This document shows positions 1-12,100 of a stretch of 64,000 nucleotides of DNA, one piece after another. The notes below the pieces were generated by a model. The model searched no databases, was not told the origin of the DNA, and worked only from the letters and a program-made list of their open reading frames with translations. Made by a program: the position numbers and the translations under genes. Positions within the stretch are counted from its first letter, which is position 1. Each line of letters begins with the position of its first letter. Source of the stretch: Neodontobutis hainanensis (taxonomy: Eukaryota > Chordata > Actinopteri > Gobiiformes > Odontobutidae); NCBI GenBank assembly GCA_024349245.1, contig JALDNG010000022.1, positions 2,993,501-3,057,500 on the forward strand. Reading direction: 5' to 3'.

Positions 1-1242
1 AGCAGACAAACTGAGCAAGGCTCTTGAAAACTGGCCTCGAGAGCAGTTGTGTTAGCTAGATCCCTGACTCTGCTCTGATTTCAGGACACGTCTTTAAAAA
101 TATATATATTTGTGCCTGCTGTAAGATTATTTAAATGTATTTAAATGTTATTTAACTAGACATATTCATTCAAACCAATCTTCACTGAAAATAGAATAAT
201 TTACTTCGAAGAGCAACTCAGACTTGAGACTTTATATTTCCATGCTGTTTTTGAATCATTTGATAAGGCTGATTGAGCTGACCATGAGTATCACTCTCTG
301 CTGTATGTCACCTGAGCACACCATTATTACCACACAGTGATCACTTGATTGGAGCGCTCATCGGTCACATTCCTCAAGTTAAAATGAACTGTCATTGAAC
401 CATCTGCTATATTTGATTAACATTGACACACTGAGGGGAAAAAAAAGTCCTGTGGTTTTATACTTGATACTGTGGCACCACATATCCAGCCAGCTCATAC
501 TCATAAATTATCTCTGCTCTATCAACTTAGTGCAAAATAGCTTGCAATTTTAATGTTGTTTGCTAATATAATAATTTAATGTTACAGTTGGTAACCATCT
601 TGTTTAATTACACTTCTTTTCAAATGGCTGGAGTTGCTGCTTTTAAACCCATCCCCCTCCCCCTTTCAACCCCCCGCAGACAACACATTCAATTCTCACT
701 GTTCAAAATCAGCCGTGAAACCAGCCAATTTAATTTTTTATATGATTGGAGCTACGTTAGATGAGACTATACTCACACAGCTGTAACATAAACAACACAT
801 GTCAATTTCCTGGCAGCTGAACCTGACGTGGAGCCTATAAACATCCAGCACATATACAGGCACTGTATACAGCCTAAGCAGTAAACCTAAATATAGCATT
901 ATCCAACACTATGCCACCTGCATCTAGTGAGCCTCATTTGATTATATACATAGACCTTATAAATAAACTGCATTGCTTGAAACCTTTGTAAATACAATAT
1001 CTAACAGACTTTCTCATCCTTTAAATAAAAAATGAACCATTCACAAAAAAAGATTAAAGCAAGGGCTTGTGAGTTCAGTGGTGCATTTACTGCTTTATAT
1101 TCATTCACAATGTCAGTCGACCTTGGGATTCTTCTTTAAATCTGTTTGCACACCACATGTTTATGGCAGACTGGAAACGCAGCATGCAGCAGACTTTATT
1201 GACAAGTGCAGCCTTCAGGGTAGTGTTTTTATCCCTGGGTGA

Positions 1243-1256
1243 CCAGAAGAGGGCCG
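1243..1256 (+). promoter_or_regulatory. Weak CTCF-like motif
   Basis: The bases ccagaagagggccg agree with the CTCF core (CCASYAGRGGGCRC) at most positions, with mismatches near the end. It points right, towards slc34a2. A single motif match of this quality occurs often by chance. Confidence 0.25.
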
Positions 1257-2460
1257 TGCTGCACAAGGCCGCAGGGCTAAATAAAAAATATGTTGGTAAA
1301 TGTAGCAGTTAAACTTAACAAAGCGATCGGTAGCACAATGTGGAATAACTCAAGGTTTCTGGTGCCCTGTGGAATGACTCCATTTGACACTGTATCAACA
1401 GTTTAAAGTGATACGCACCCAAAGGCCTCACTAACTCAAGGTCATAGTTGCACTAAGCCTAAAAATGTCATCTGCTAATAAAAGAACTGAATGTTTCCAG
1501 CACATTTCTCTGTGCACCATCTGAGTGCATCTGAGCATCTTCACCAGCCTCGAGGGACAAACATGTGCCACCTCCCACGCTGCGAAAAAGTACGACTTGT
1601 CACACTAACCCATCCACCGTACTGAAGTTTGTCCTCACTCAATACAACTTGCTTCCATTGCTATTACTGTCATTTGCTGTTAGCTTAGTGAAAACTGTAA
1701 ATTGTTTTTGGTTGGAGGCAGTGAGCCAGGAAGTCCGATTCTGGGACAGAGTGGGAGGCACTTGCCAGAACCACTGTGGGAATCTGGTCTGTATTGTAAT
1801 AAATGTAAAAATACTCAGGTAAACAAACTGATATGGGAGGAATGACTGAGCTGAGAGGATCGCTCACAAGGGGGTGGCACACACAAGCGGTAACAAATGG
1901 TAAATCACTGTAAGCCTGTGTTTTGGGTCACAGCAGTTATCAATTGCCTGTGTTGGCTGTGGTCAGGGAGGATTACTCAGTTTGATTTGTTTTTACATTT
2001 TATGTCAATCTTTTTTCATCACTCACTGCTGCTGATCAAACTTATGTTTTTTATACACCCTTTATCACTTCCTGGAAAATAAAATAAAAGTTTGCAGTGC
2101 TATGTGGAACAGTTTGGGAGTTTGTCATGGGTTTTTTATTACTTTTTAATTGAACTAATAGTCAGAATTTCCCTTGTTTTTTTTAAATAGATTTTAAAGC
2201 ATTTTGTCACTGCCGCTCACGGATTTAGATGCACTTCTTACCCAAATCCTTTACAGCAGCAACAGTGTCCAAAACAACCAGTAAACACATAGACTACACT
2301 TATGAATTAACCATGTGTGTGCAACTAACGTTTCTTTTATCACTACTATTTCATTTATTATGGATGCGATAAAAGACGCTCGAAATGGGTCAGTGTTGGC
2401 TGAGAGTACCTTAGCTATAAAGAAGCTCACTATGGGCACAAAGTAAAGTAGTGCACCAGG

Positions 2461-2489
2461 ACCAGTCATGCACCATGTGCATGACTGGT
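2461..2489. repeat. Perfect short palindrome
   Basis: Two 13-base arms (accagtcatgcac and its exact reverse complement) are separated by the three bases cat. No transposon ends or flanking duplications were seen, so its origin is unknown. Confidence 0.8.
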
Positions 2490-3639
2490 CAAGTCGCTTA
2501 AGGACAGAGGCCAAGATGGACACAGACAGACTGTCCTTTGTGTGTGGTAATAGTAATCCCAGAGGAAGCCTAAGTTAGTAAGTTGATATCACAGTTACAC
2601 AGGTTTCTAATACACCTCGTACATACTTTTAGTTCTAAATGGATTGGAGGCATGGGCAAGCCAGCAGAACAAGCATTAAGAAAACGTTCAACAGAAGCTC
2701 TCTCAAACCTGCTAATAACGCCCAGATTAATTATAAGATGCCAGCTCAGTGAGGCGGCTTATGTCCAGGTTGTTTTGCATAAACTAACATTGGGAGCCAC
2801 AGGGAGGATTATAAAACCAGCAAGGCTAGGCTAGGATTAGGGGTAGCAGTAGATACATGTTTCCCCAGATTCTAACAATATTTGTGTGACCGTTGGCAGT
2901 GAAAATCCAAATATGACCAAAAGTCATGTCATCATTACAATAATACTTTCTATTAGCAATGATGTATAATGTATTAGGCATACAAGCAAAAGACTATCTG
3001 CTGTTGATAGCAGAGCTGTCCGTTACTTGAACCAGACTGCCACCACAAAATAATGATTATTCATTTCTCTTTATTTCTAGTGATTACTTTCTTGGGAGCG
3101 TCACTGACTCAAAACCCCCAAAACACGAGCATGTGATTGGCCAAAATTTTCAGTATGAGCTGGACATTCTCATCTCCAGACTCATCTATTAATATCCTTG
3201 ATAATAAAGCCTAGATAGCATCTTAAGGTGTCATTTTCTAACAGATGATCCTACGACAATATGCTATTATTTGATTGAACAGCTTCTCTCCAATGTAAGA
3301 AAAATGTTCTCATTTTCTGCTCAGAGTTTAGCCTAGTGACATATTTTATTTATCTATCTATTTACGCTTCTAAAAAAATAAACATTATTTTTTGCAAATG
3401 ACTCAATTAATGAGTCAAAACCTGGTGTATTAAAGTAACTTGACTGCCAGATAAAACTGCTCACATGACATAGTCTGATTCACAGAACCTGAGTTTGGAA
3501 ACTCTTGCTGCAGTATAAGGTTATTAAAGGCCTATTCATTCATTCAAAATATATTTATCAATTGGCATTTTGCATCATTTCAACAATAAAAAAGGAAATT
3601 CCAAATCTCCCACTTTTTCAGGTATCTTCATCTTAGTAT

Positions 3640-4457
3640 CTTCATCTCTTACTCTCCATTTGTACTGGTCCACTCCTTAAATCTATTCTGGACTTGAGGC
3701 CACACTCTAAAAGGACAATTGTCTAAGACCATGCTTTAATAAATTCTTACAATCAGAAACCCCAAGCTCATGCAAAAGGAAGATGGGAGGAGGAACTTAA
3801 TACGCAAATTTCTGAAGACATGTGGCAATCTATACTATATAACATCAACTTTTCTTCAATTTCAATTTCAGAGTAATACAATCTGAAATTGCTCATAGAC
3901 TGCATTGGTCCAAAGTGAAACTAGCTCAATTTAAACCAGACTTCAAGCCTAACTGTAGATTGTGATGCCACTTTGTCACGTTTTAGTTTTGTCCAAAACG
4001 TCTATATTTAAATTTATTTCTGATACATTAGGCCCACTGAGCCTGTTGATTCAGTTGCAATATTTAGTATTGTACCACAGATGCTTTGTCTTAATCTGTA
4101 CAAAAAAGTTTTGATAGCATTTCCTACACTTCTAGCCAGGAGCTTATTTTGCCTAAATAGAAAGAAAAGCTGTATTCTTTAAGTTGTGACTTACAGACCT
4201 TTTACATCACCTGCAATAATAAATTTTCATCATCTGTTTCGGATGAGATAAGGAAGGTGGACCCGTCTGTTTTATTTCTTGATTATTATAATTATTAACC
4301 AATATTGGCTTGATATGTCAAGAAGCATATAATTGTGCAAAAGAGTGGGAGAGTTTGTGGGTCGGGGTTTTATCGGGAAAAAAAAAATCATCTCATTGTA
4401 TTTTATTGTCTTATATGTTTGACTATATATTTAATAAAAACACTTTGAAGCAAAAAA
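3640..4457 (+). mobile_element. L1-type LINE remnant, 3-prime end of ORF2
   Basis: Broken translation in the plus direction gives phrases typical of the C-terminal part of fish L1 ORF2. One is WEEELNTQISEDMWQSIL near 3787-3840. Another is a stretch reading RLHWSKVKLAQFKPD, followed by a Cys-containing segment. A third resembles IAFPTLLAR near 4110-4140. It has stop codons and frame changes, so it is dead. An AATAAA-like signal and an A-rich stretch near 4430-4457 mark the probable 3-prime end. The 5-prime boundary is approximate. Confidence 0.65.
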
Positions 4458-7400
4458 ATGTTGAATACGAATGAAGCTTTCAGATAATGCACATCTATTA
4501 GAAAAGACTGTCCTGGGCTTCCAGAAGCGTGGACAAATTATCTCCAGAATTTATTCTGAAAGACAAACAACTTGCTCCAAACAGCAGACTCTGAATCATG
4601 TCAGGAAATCCTGCTGCTGCCTTCTAGAATATCAATCTGTAATAGAGAAATGTAACATAATATTTTACACATCTCTCCCAACAGAAAGTTTACTCAAGGA
4701 GCTTCTCCAAACTGTCGTAAATGTTAACTACTCAAAGGGACTAAAAACTATTGTCTCATGGAGCTTTGAAAACACACAGAGACTGTTCAGTTCAACCTAA
4801 TGTTGGCCAGGAAAGCCATAAAGTCCAAATGGGTTGGAGGTAATGCCCCTTCTATCCAGCTATGGAAAACTCTGGTGTCTGAAGTGGTGGCTCTGGAGAG
4901 GCTCAGACTCTGTCTAGGTGGGAAGTTGCATCTTTATTTATAAATTAGAAAATGTTCTGTGCTATGTTCTAAAACTTAATAATAAATCAATACAAGGCAA
5001 GAGGACATGGGGCTATTGTACAATATATATATGTACCTAATGCTATGGTCACCATGAAGAAGAAAACTGAAGGGGCTGGACCAGACAATTCCAGAACAAA
5101 CAAAGGGATTTTGACATAAGGTAGGAAATGAAACTAACTAAATTCATGCATTTCACAGCAAAGGTTTACTTCCTCAGCCGTGCAGTCTGAATGTACACAA
5201 TACAAGTACAAAGTGAACATTAAGTTAAATCAAATCTGTTGTGTATCAAGAGTATCCTGGTCTGGTTCCAAAGGCTGGTCTACAGTTATATGGGTGATAT
5301 TGTGGGGGTGATGCAACTTGCTTATTGCTCAAAAATGAAACAGGAACACCCTGAACACAGTTGTTAACTCTTATTACCATTGTCAACTCATGATAATAAG
5401 TGTTATCATTTATTAGGTCCACTTGTGCAGTCAGATGCCAACGAAAAACAGTAATCACATTTTCCATTCCGATTCTCGGACAATAAGACAGTACAGCCCA
5501 CAGCAGAAAAAACATTGGCTGTGTGTCCTTGCTTTAGAGTTAGCTGCTGTGGACTTTCACCCTTGAGCAGCCACTAATATACAGTTTGTTAGGGGCTGCT
5601 GTAAAACCCTCAGTGGCAGTGTTAATAATCACATTAACAAACTGATAATAGTGGAGGGTTACACTGTGTCATCGCTCTTTTGTTCCAACTTATCTTTGAG
5701 ATGTGCCTTCTGCTGGTCTGCCGAAGCCTTACATGGGGCCTGGGAAAGTGACAGATGCCTCTGGAGCAAATAAACAAGTCAGACAGACAGAGCTGGTCCA
5801 CTTCACTTGTGCAGGTGTTTCCACTTCATTTGACTGATTAGACTTGCTAAAACTCTACGTGTTACATTTTTGAATACATAAAAACTTTGAAGGAGTTGAA
5901 GTATGTTTTATACCAACACCAGACTTTTTACAATAAAAGCATAAAAACTTTTTAGCAGCAGTCTCGTATTTAGCTGTTTTAGGATCAATTGAGTAACAGT
6001 TGATCAATGTAATGTCATTTATGATAAGATTGTTTATGATAAAATCAGGTTACAGTCCGATTGTTGAAACACGCTTAAGTTCAACATCTCATTCCTGTTC
6101 ATAAAACATATGCCTAACAGAGGCTAATGAGAAGACTGACTGAATCTTCATCTATATTACTCACATCAAGCCCAATTTTATTGAAAAGAGAGCAGAAATA
6201 GATGTCTGGATGGCTGAATGTATGCAGAGCGGGGTGACGCTAATTAGGTAGCTTAGGCTAGGCTAGGCTATATCATAACTTGCATGCTAAATAATACATT
6301 TCTTTGCATGTGTACTTCATTTTCTTCCATTGTTGAATCTTCCTTGTATTTCATCAACCATATTGACAACAGCAAGTTAATTTATTCTTCTAAAACATCT
6401 TATTTACTGGTTTGTTTGCTCCCGCATTAAAATAAATGGTTAAGACCGCTACTACCACTACAAGTTTTTTTATGGTCACTTGTGTGAGGTTTTTCCAATA
6501 GCCATTTTTATTACAGGCTTATTATTCTTATTATTAACTTATCATTATCCCACAAGCCGTGTTCAAAGAATAGTTATCATTACAAATGATGACCAGATTA
6601 CAAAGTGTGTGTGTAGTGTAACACATACGGAGGGTTGTTTCTCGGAAGAACAGGAACAGAACAGTGTGAGCCTTTTTTGATTGATAATGTAGGAAATTGT
6701 ATCTTGTAATGATTATTTTTGAACTAGGGCAAGGTGAACCCAGCTCTAAAAAACTCTAAAATACAGGTGACACATTGTCTAGACTTGTCTTGTTTTTTTT
6801 TTTTTAAACAATGAAGTCCATAGGAGTCAAATATGTGTCATTCGTGACCAGTAGTGCAATGCCTTTGGACCCCTCGTGCTTTCTAATAGATTCCTGTGTT
6901 TTTATCAGCTCCTGTTGCGCTGTCATGTTGTTAGAAGACAAAGAAATTCAGATTGTGTAACTTTCACTTTGCCTCAGAATAATTTATTCGTGTTTGAAGA
7001 CAAATGTCTTCATCGTCATTGTTATTTCAGATAGTGTTTCTGTAAACATATCTTTGTAAATGATTTTGTGCATAATGTTTTCTCGATTCTGTTGCTCAGG
7101 TAAGGTGGACTCTACAACAAAGCTGTAAAAAATGTATTTATTGTATTGTAATCTAAGTTTTTCAGATTACAGATAAAAGCTGCTAACACTTTCTGTGAAC
7201 TGTGTGAAGATCAATTTCACGATTGCCATTTTCACAGTTATTCTGGTGATCCTTCTTGGAGATCAGACAATATTACCCTAAGTACTGTGAACTGTATTGT
7301 GTTAAAAAGATAACAACATTGCAGCTTGTTGCAAATCATGAGCTCACTTAAATTGACCCACCAGCACTGACCACACCTCTGATAATAATTAAGGAATATA

Positions 7401-7599
7401 AAACAATTAAATGGCAATAAAATGTTTCCATGCTGCCCCAGATCACCTGTACATCCCGACCACTGACGGACAAGATCTCATAAAGACACAAGGGGTCATG
7501 GTTCGAGGCGTGGGCGGAGCAGAGTTGTGGGGCATACCTGAGATAATCAGCTCCGCTTTGAACCGCAGCAAAAGTGGCTTTTGACTAACCAAGCCACTT
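4458..7599. other. Intergenic stretch, no gene recognised
   Basis: A 109-codon open frame at 4471-4800 and a few shorter ones show no domain, no splice pattern and no protein-like composition. I see nothing in this stretch that I can name. Confidence 0.55.
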
Positions 7600-7920
7600 A
7601 TAATTAATTTATTATATTTAGTAATAATAATAATAATATTTTATTTGTAATGCACCTTTTGATTGAAGGAAACATCAACGTGTTACATTAAGGTTAAAAC
7701 AGTGTAAAAACTGTCACAATTAAACAATAATCAATTAACAACCATTAAAAATAATCTACAAAGAGTAAAATACCCTTTTTATATATTTTTTTTTAAAGAA
7801 TCCTGCCCCGAGGTGGACAGGGCATTCCATAAACGGAGAGCAAAGGCTCATCGTCTTTAGTTTTGTCCTGGGAGCGTGGATTTGGCCTGACTGGGTTCTA
7901 TTGTCAGGTTAACTTCAAAG
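7600..7920. mobile_element. Unclassified fish interspersed-repeat fragment
   Basis: The segment opens with a short (taa)n run followed by a tttatttgtaatgcacc-like sequence. It continues through a part resembling the ttccataaacggagagcaaaggctc region of common fish LINE tails. Family and boundaries are uncertain; recognition is by memory of the repeat style, not by alignment. Confidence 0.4.
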
Positions 7921-8273
7921 CATGATTGGATTTTAATTCTATTATTATTATTATTAGCTACCCAGCTTTTTATAGTTGTACAGATACTTGAGGAGCTCTG
8001 TTTGAAACTCCATGGACACAGGGTTCAAAGGCACATCTGATAGACAGGCTGTAATCTGCAAACCTCTCTTTGAAAATGAAGGTAAACAAGAAATGGTTAG
8101 GAGGGAAAGTTTCAAATAAAACTAACTACTACTATATGTGATGGGGATTGTCTTTACATTTTGAAGCGTCATGTCACAGTAAATGTGAGCGTTAGAGTAT
8201 TCACAGTATTCACAGATTTAAGTCACTTTATAAACAGATGGTGCTGTGTTGTGACCAGACCATTGTTGGTTCA

Positions 8274-8470
8274 CAGAGGTGGGTAGAGTAGCATAAAATT
8301 GTACTCAAGTAAGAGTAGCGTTACTTTAAAATAATTTTACTCAAGTAGAAGTAAAAAGTCATTCAATAAATTACTCAAGTAAAAGTATTTGGTTAAAAGA
8401 ATACTCAAGTACTGAGTAACTGTTTGATCATAATGTCTGATATCTTTTTTGGAAATGGTGTAATTAGACA
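8274..8470 (+). mobile_element. hAT-like nonautonomous element, one end
   Basis: The end sequence cagaggtgggtagagta, followed by repeated tactcaagta motifs, is the well-known terminus of a fish hAT-type nonautonomous family. The matching opposite end (tactctacccacctctg) is not present nearby, so the copy is truncated. The right boundary is a guess. Confidence 0.5.
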
Positions 8471-8814
8471 AAAATATGGGGCGTTCATCCTCTTTAGACT
8501 CAACACTGGGGATTGTAGCCTCTTCCATTTTATTAATTTAATGCCATTAATTTCCATGACTGGATATTTTTCTTATAAATACAGATCCTTGTACTAAAAG
8601 TCCTCAAATACATTTGTTAGCAAATAACTAGGTATTAAAAATGTTAAATCTCTAATCCAGCTCCTTGTCTCATGTTCCAGATAGTGTCATTTATTACACA
8701 TTTGGAACACAAAACGTGTCTAGTGTCAGCCTGACTCAACTCAATAATGCAAGCAGAAGTAAAAACATACTGTGAGAATAAATTAATTACACAGTTCCTT
8801 AAAAATATCACTTT

Positions 8815-8820
8815 TTTATT
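8815..8820 (-). terminator. slc34a2: Probable polyadenylation signal of slc34a2
   Basis: The plus strand reads tttatt, that is AATAAA on the minus strand, about 320 bases after the slc34a2 stop codon. It is a plausible end for the 3-prime untranslated region. Cleavage would fall near 8795-8805. No transcript evidence is available. Confidence 0.5.
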
Positions 8821-9141
8821 TACAAATATGATATAGTCTTAAATAGAAAGAAGATGCTACATAAATTTCTTAAAGGTCTATCACACATATCATATTAAAA
8901 TATAAAAATAATCCATTACTTTGGTAAAAACATCATAAAACACTTTATCTTTGCCCACAGACAGGGTCTTAATACACAATGTCCAACAAAAGTGTTCACT
9001 TTGTCCAGAGAGTTATGGTGTGAGACTGTTAACAATTGTCCCGTGGAGAAAAAAAACAATAATCAGCGTCCCACAACTTGAGAGGTGACCCACAATTAGG
9101 AGTGTGTTACAAATATATCAGTGAATCGACAGCTATAATTA

Positions 9142-12100
9142 TTACAGATTTGTGGATTTGAGAGTGTCCTCGTCCTTGGTCATGGCCGGATTGTCGTACA
9201 TCTCCAGGCTCCTGGCGTTGCTCTTTTGGACTTTTTCATCTTCGTCCTTCCCTTTGTTGCAGCATACACAACACTTAACACAGCAGCAGCAGCAGCGTCG
9301 GCCACAGAAACCCAACGACAGGGTCACCACTCTGTCCCATGGAGCCAAGGAGTGCAGCGGCCGGGGCAGGAAGTCCCATGTGCGTAGGAATGAAGGCAGG
9401 CAGCGACGACAGCGTTTCTGCATCACATTCACAATGATAACAAAGATGACAACTGCGATGATGGGAACACCGACGCCCACCAAGACCTGCCATCCAGCCA
9501 GAGACAGACCGAATACTGTCAAAGGCATCACCAGGAAGCACAGGAACAGGTAGAGGGCAGCGAACCAGCGGTACTTGGCCGTCTTGTTGCCCAGACCTCG
9601 GGCCAGTCTGATGGGTATCCTCATTATGGGTATGGGGTACCACAATAAGATGCCCATGATGTTAAAGAAGAAATGGCACAATGCAATCTAGGAAAGGAAA
9701 CAACAGGACATTCAATCTAGAGTTGTACAACACTGGCAAACTAGCACCGAAATATTCTTTTGGCTTTAAAATAATATAAACTAGTTATAATTAGGGATGG
9801 GCACAACTATTATAGTATTCAAATATTTGATCTGCAATATATATTCTAAAAATAAAAATAGCATTTCAATTTTTTTGATTGCCATAAATAAATTAATCCA
9901 TAATGAGCAAACAAGCTTTTTTATACAGATCACAATTGACAGTGTTTTGGTAAACTGCAGAAAAATAAGTCCACACTGCGCTCATTCGTTCCTGTTCCTG
10001 CTCTGTTCACTTCTGCCGCTGAGTCACGTGACGAGACGGCGACACAGAGAGCAGGGTGTGACACAGACCTGTCCACTCCCTCAGTGGAGCAGAAGAGGAT
10101 CTGTGTGGAAAAAAGAACGTCTCGCCCTTTGTTTGTCTTAAAAATCCATTTAATAGATATAGCACCTTTCTCTACATGCAGTAAAGCTTGGAATTACTTT
10201 GAACAAAATAATCAGCTCGTCGTGTGCAAAATTTGTCAGGTGAAAGTTAACGCAAAAGCAAACACTGTTTAATTTTTAGCTACAAAACAATTTAGTGCCT
10301 GTTTGTTTCTGAATATACACCCCAATACGCTTGTTCGGAAATTACGTTCAGAAATAGGTTTCATAAATTAACACCTCTCCCATTAAACTTAATTTAAATA
10401 AACAAATATTTGAATTGTTGCCTAAATATTTGAATATTTTATTTGTGTCAAAAATGCACATCCTTAATTATAATGTGATGTCTTTGTAAAATGGAAAACA
10501 GAGATTGTGCCATCTAAATATGTTTTTATGTTTCCTGTTTTGTGAGAATGCCCTACCTCAAGCATAAGTGACACTGAAAAAAATACCAATAATATTTCGA
10601 ATGATGGACTACTTTTGTCTTTTGCAATGACTTTTACCTAAACCAATAACTAAATCTGGCCTTCAATTTTGCGTATTCTCACATTTTTCACGTGTTTTCA
10701 ATGACAGGAAAATCGGTCAGCTTTTCCCAAGATGCGCACAAACCTTGTAGAGTGAATGCATTGAGAGAAGTGCACTAAAAGTATGAATAATTTAAGAATA
10801 GTGCTGTTTTTTGCAGCTCAAATATGTTGCTGATGCTGCACTTATTTTTACAACCACTTTTACAACTATATTTTGTTTGTTCCTTTGCAGGGCTTGGTCA
10901 CTGAGTAGCAATGTGGTTATTGGATAAGGACTATAAACTGCAGCAATCACCGCTCTTGTAACTTAGTGGAATTTTATACAAAGTGACAATAAAGCTTTAT
11001 CAAGATCTTACTTCAGTGCATGTCAACAGTCAGGGGCAGTAGCAGAAATAAAGTGAAGTCTTTAATTTTATTTAAACTATGCAGAATCACTACCTGCAGA
11101 GAATTAGCCAGTGTTTCTCCAGGGCTGGCCATAGCAGCTAGGATAGCAGTGGTTGTTGTACCAATATTAGAACCCAGTGTTAGAGGATAGGCTCTCTCCA
11201 GGCTGATGACTCCTATGCCTACAAAAGGTACAATTATGAGTCATGTGTAGTTTGAGGAAAACACAAGTGTCACATTAATAGATTAATTGAGTTTTGACTT
11301 ACCCACTAGAGGAGTGATGGCTGAGGTGAAGACAGAGCTGCTCTGAACGATGAAGGTCATTCCAGCTCCGACCAGCATGGCAATGTAGCCGGTAACCCAG
11401 GCGAAGGGGAAGGGAAAGTCTATGGACAAATAAACACAGCAGGTAAGACCATGAAAACTTAATTAAATGTACACGGTATGAAGAAGTATGTGTGCCGTAG
11501 ACAGTAGCAAAGTAGTGGAGGAGTAGCTCGTTTGAACTGAAGAAGACAATTTAAATTTGACTTGTTATTAAATCTAATTATAAAGTATTAGGGTCTGTTT
11601 TTATGACTGTTTGCCTCTGCGGTTAGTCAAGTTTCACTAATACTTTTTAAAGGTCAGAGGTACTATAACAACTGTTAGCAAAAAACTTTTTGATCATTCT
11701 CAGATGCACTTCAAAAATATTGTATCACTTCTTTAAAGGTGAACTGTGTAACATTTTGTGGCAGGCCTAAACAGTTCAGAAAAGGAGAACACATTAGTCA
11801 TATTGTTTCATTGCTTCGAGAATGAAACACTCTTGCCATTTTCTTGAGGAAAATAAAATCATAATTATAGAGTACCCAGTTAGTCCTCAATTTAAGTCTG
11901 TACCCAGTTAAGCACATGTTTACACTTTTATGAGCATAGCACAGTCTACTGTTTGTATGGACAAACAAATAATTTGATATTGACTAGTTTAAAGACTTTA
12001 TTATATGCTATTATAAAGCCTTAAAACTTGTATGTTAAATAAACAAAAAAGTACATTAAATGACAAAAAATTAACAACTTTAAGGTCATGATTTGTCTTG

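Larger units (their letters stand above)
1..3640. other. Intergenic stretch, no gene recognised
   Basis: The sequence is AT-rich with only short open frames, none of which shows a recognisable domain or exon-like structure. A 29-base palindrome at 2461-2489 and a CTCF-like motif near 1243 are listed separately. I see no convincing promoter, RNA gene or mobile element otherwise. Confidence 0.6.

Noticed and set aside
2251..2523. 90-residue hydrophobic minus-strand frame
   Set aside because: Membrane-like composition arises easily in AT-rich DNA; there are no splice partners, promoter or conserved motif.
9152..9553. 133-residue plus-strand frame opposite the last slc34a2 exon
   Set aside because: It is the shadow of the true coding exon and has no domain of its own.
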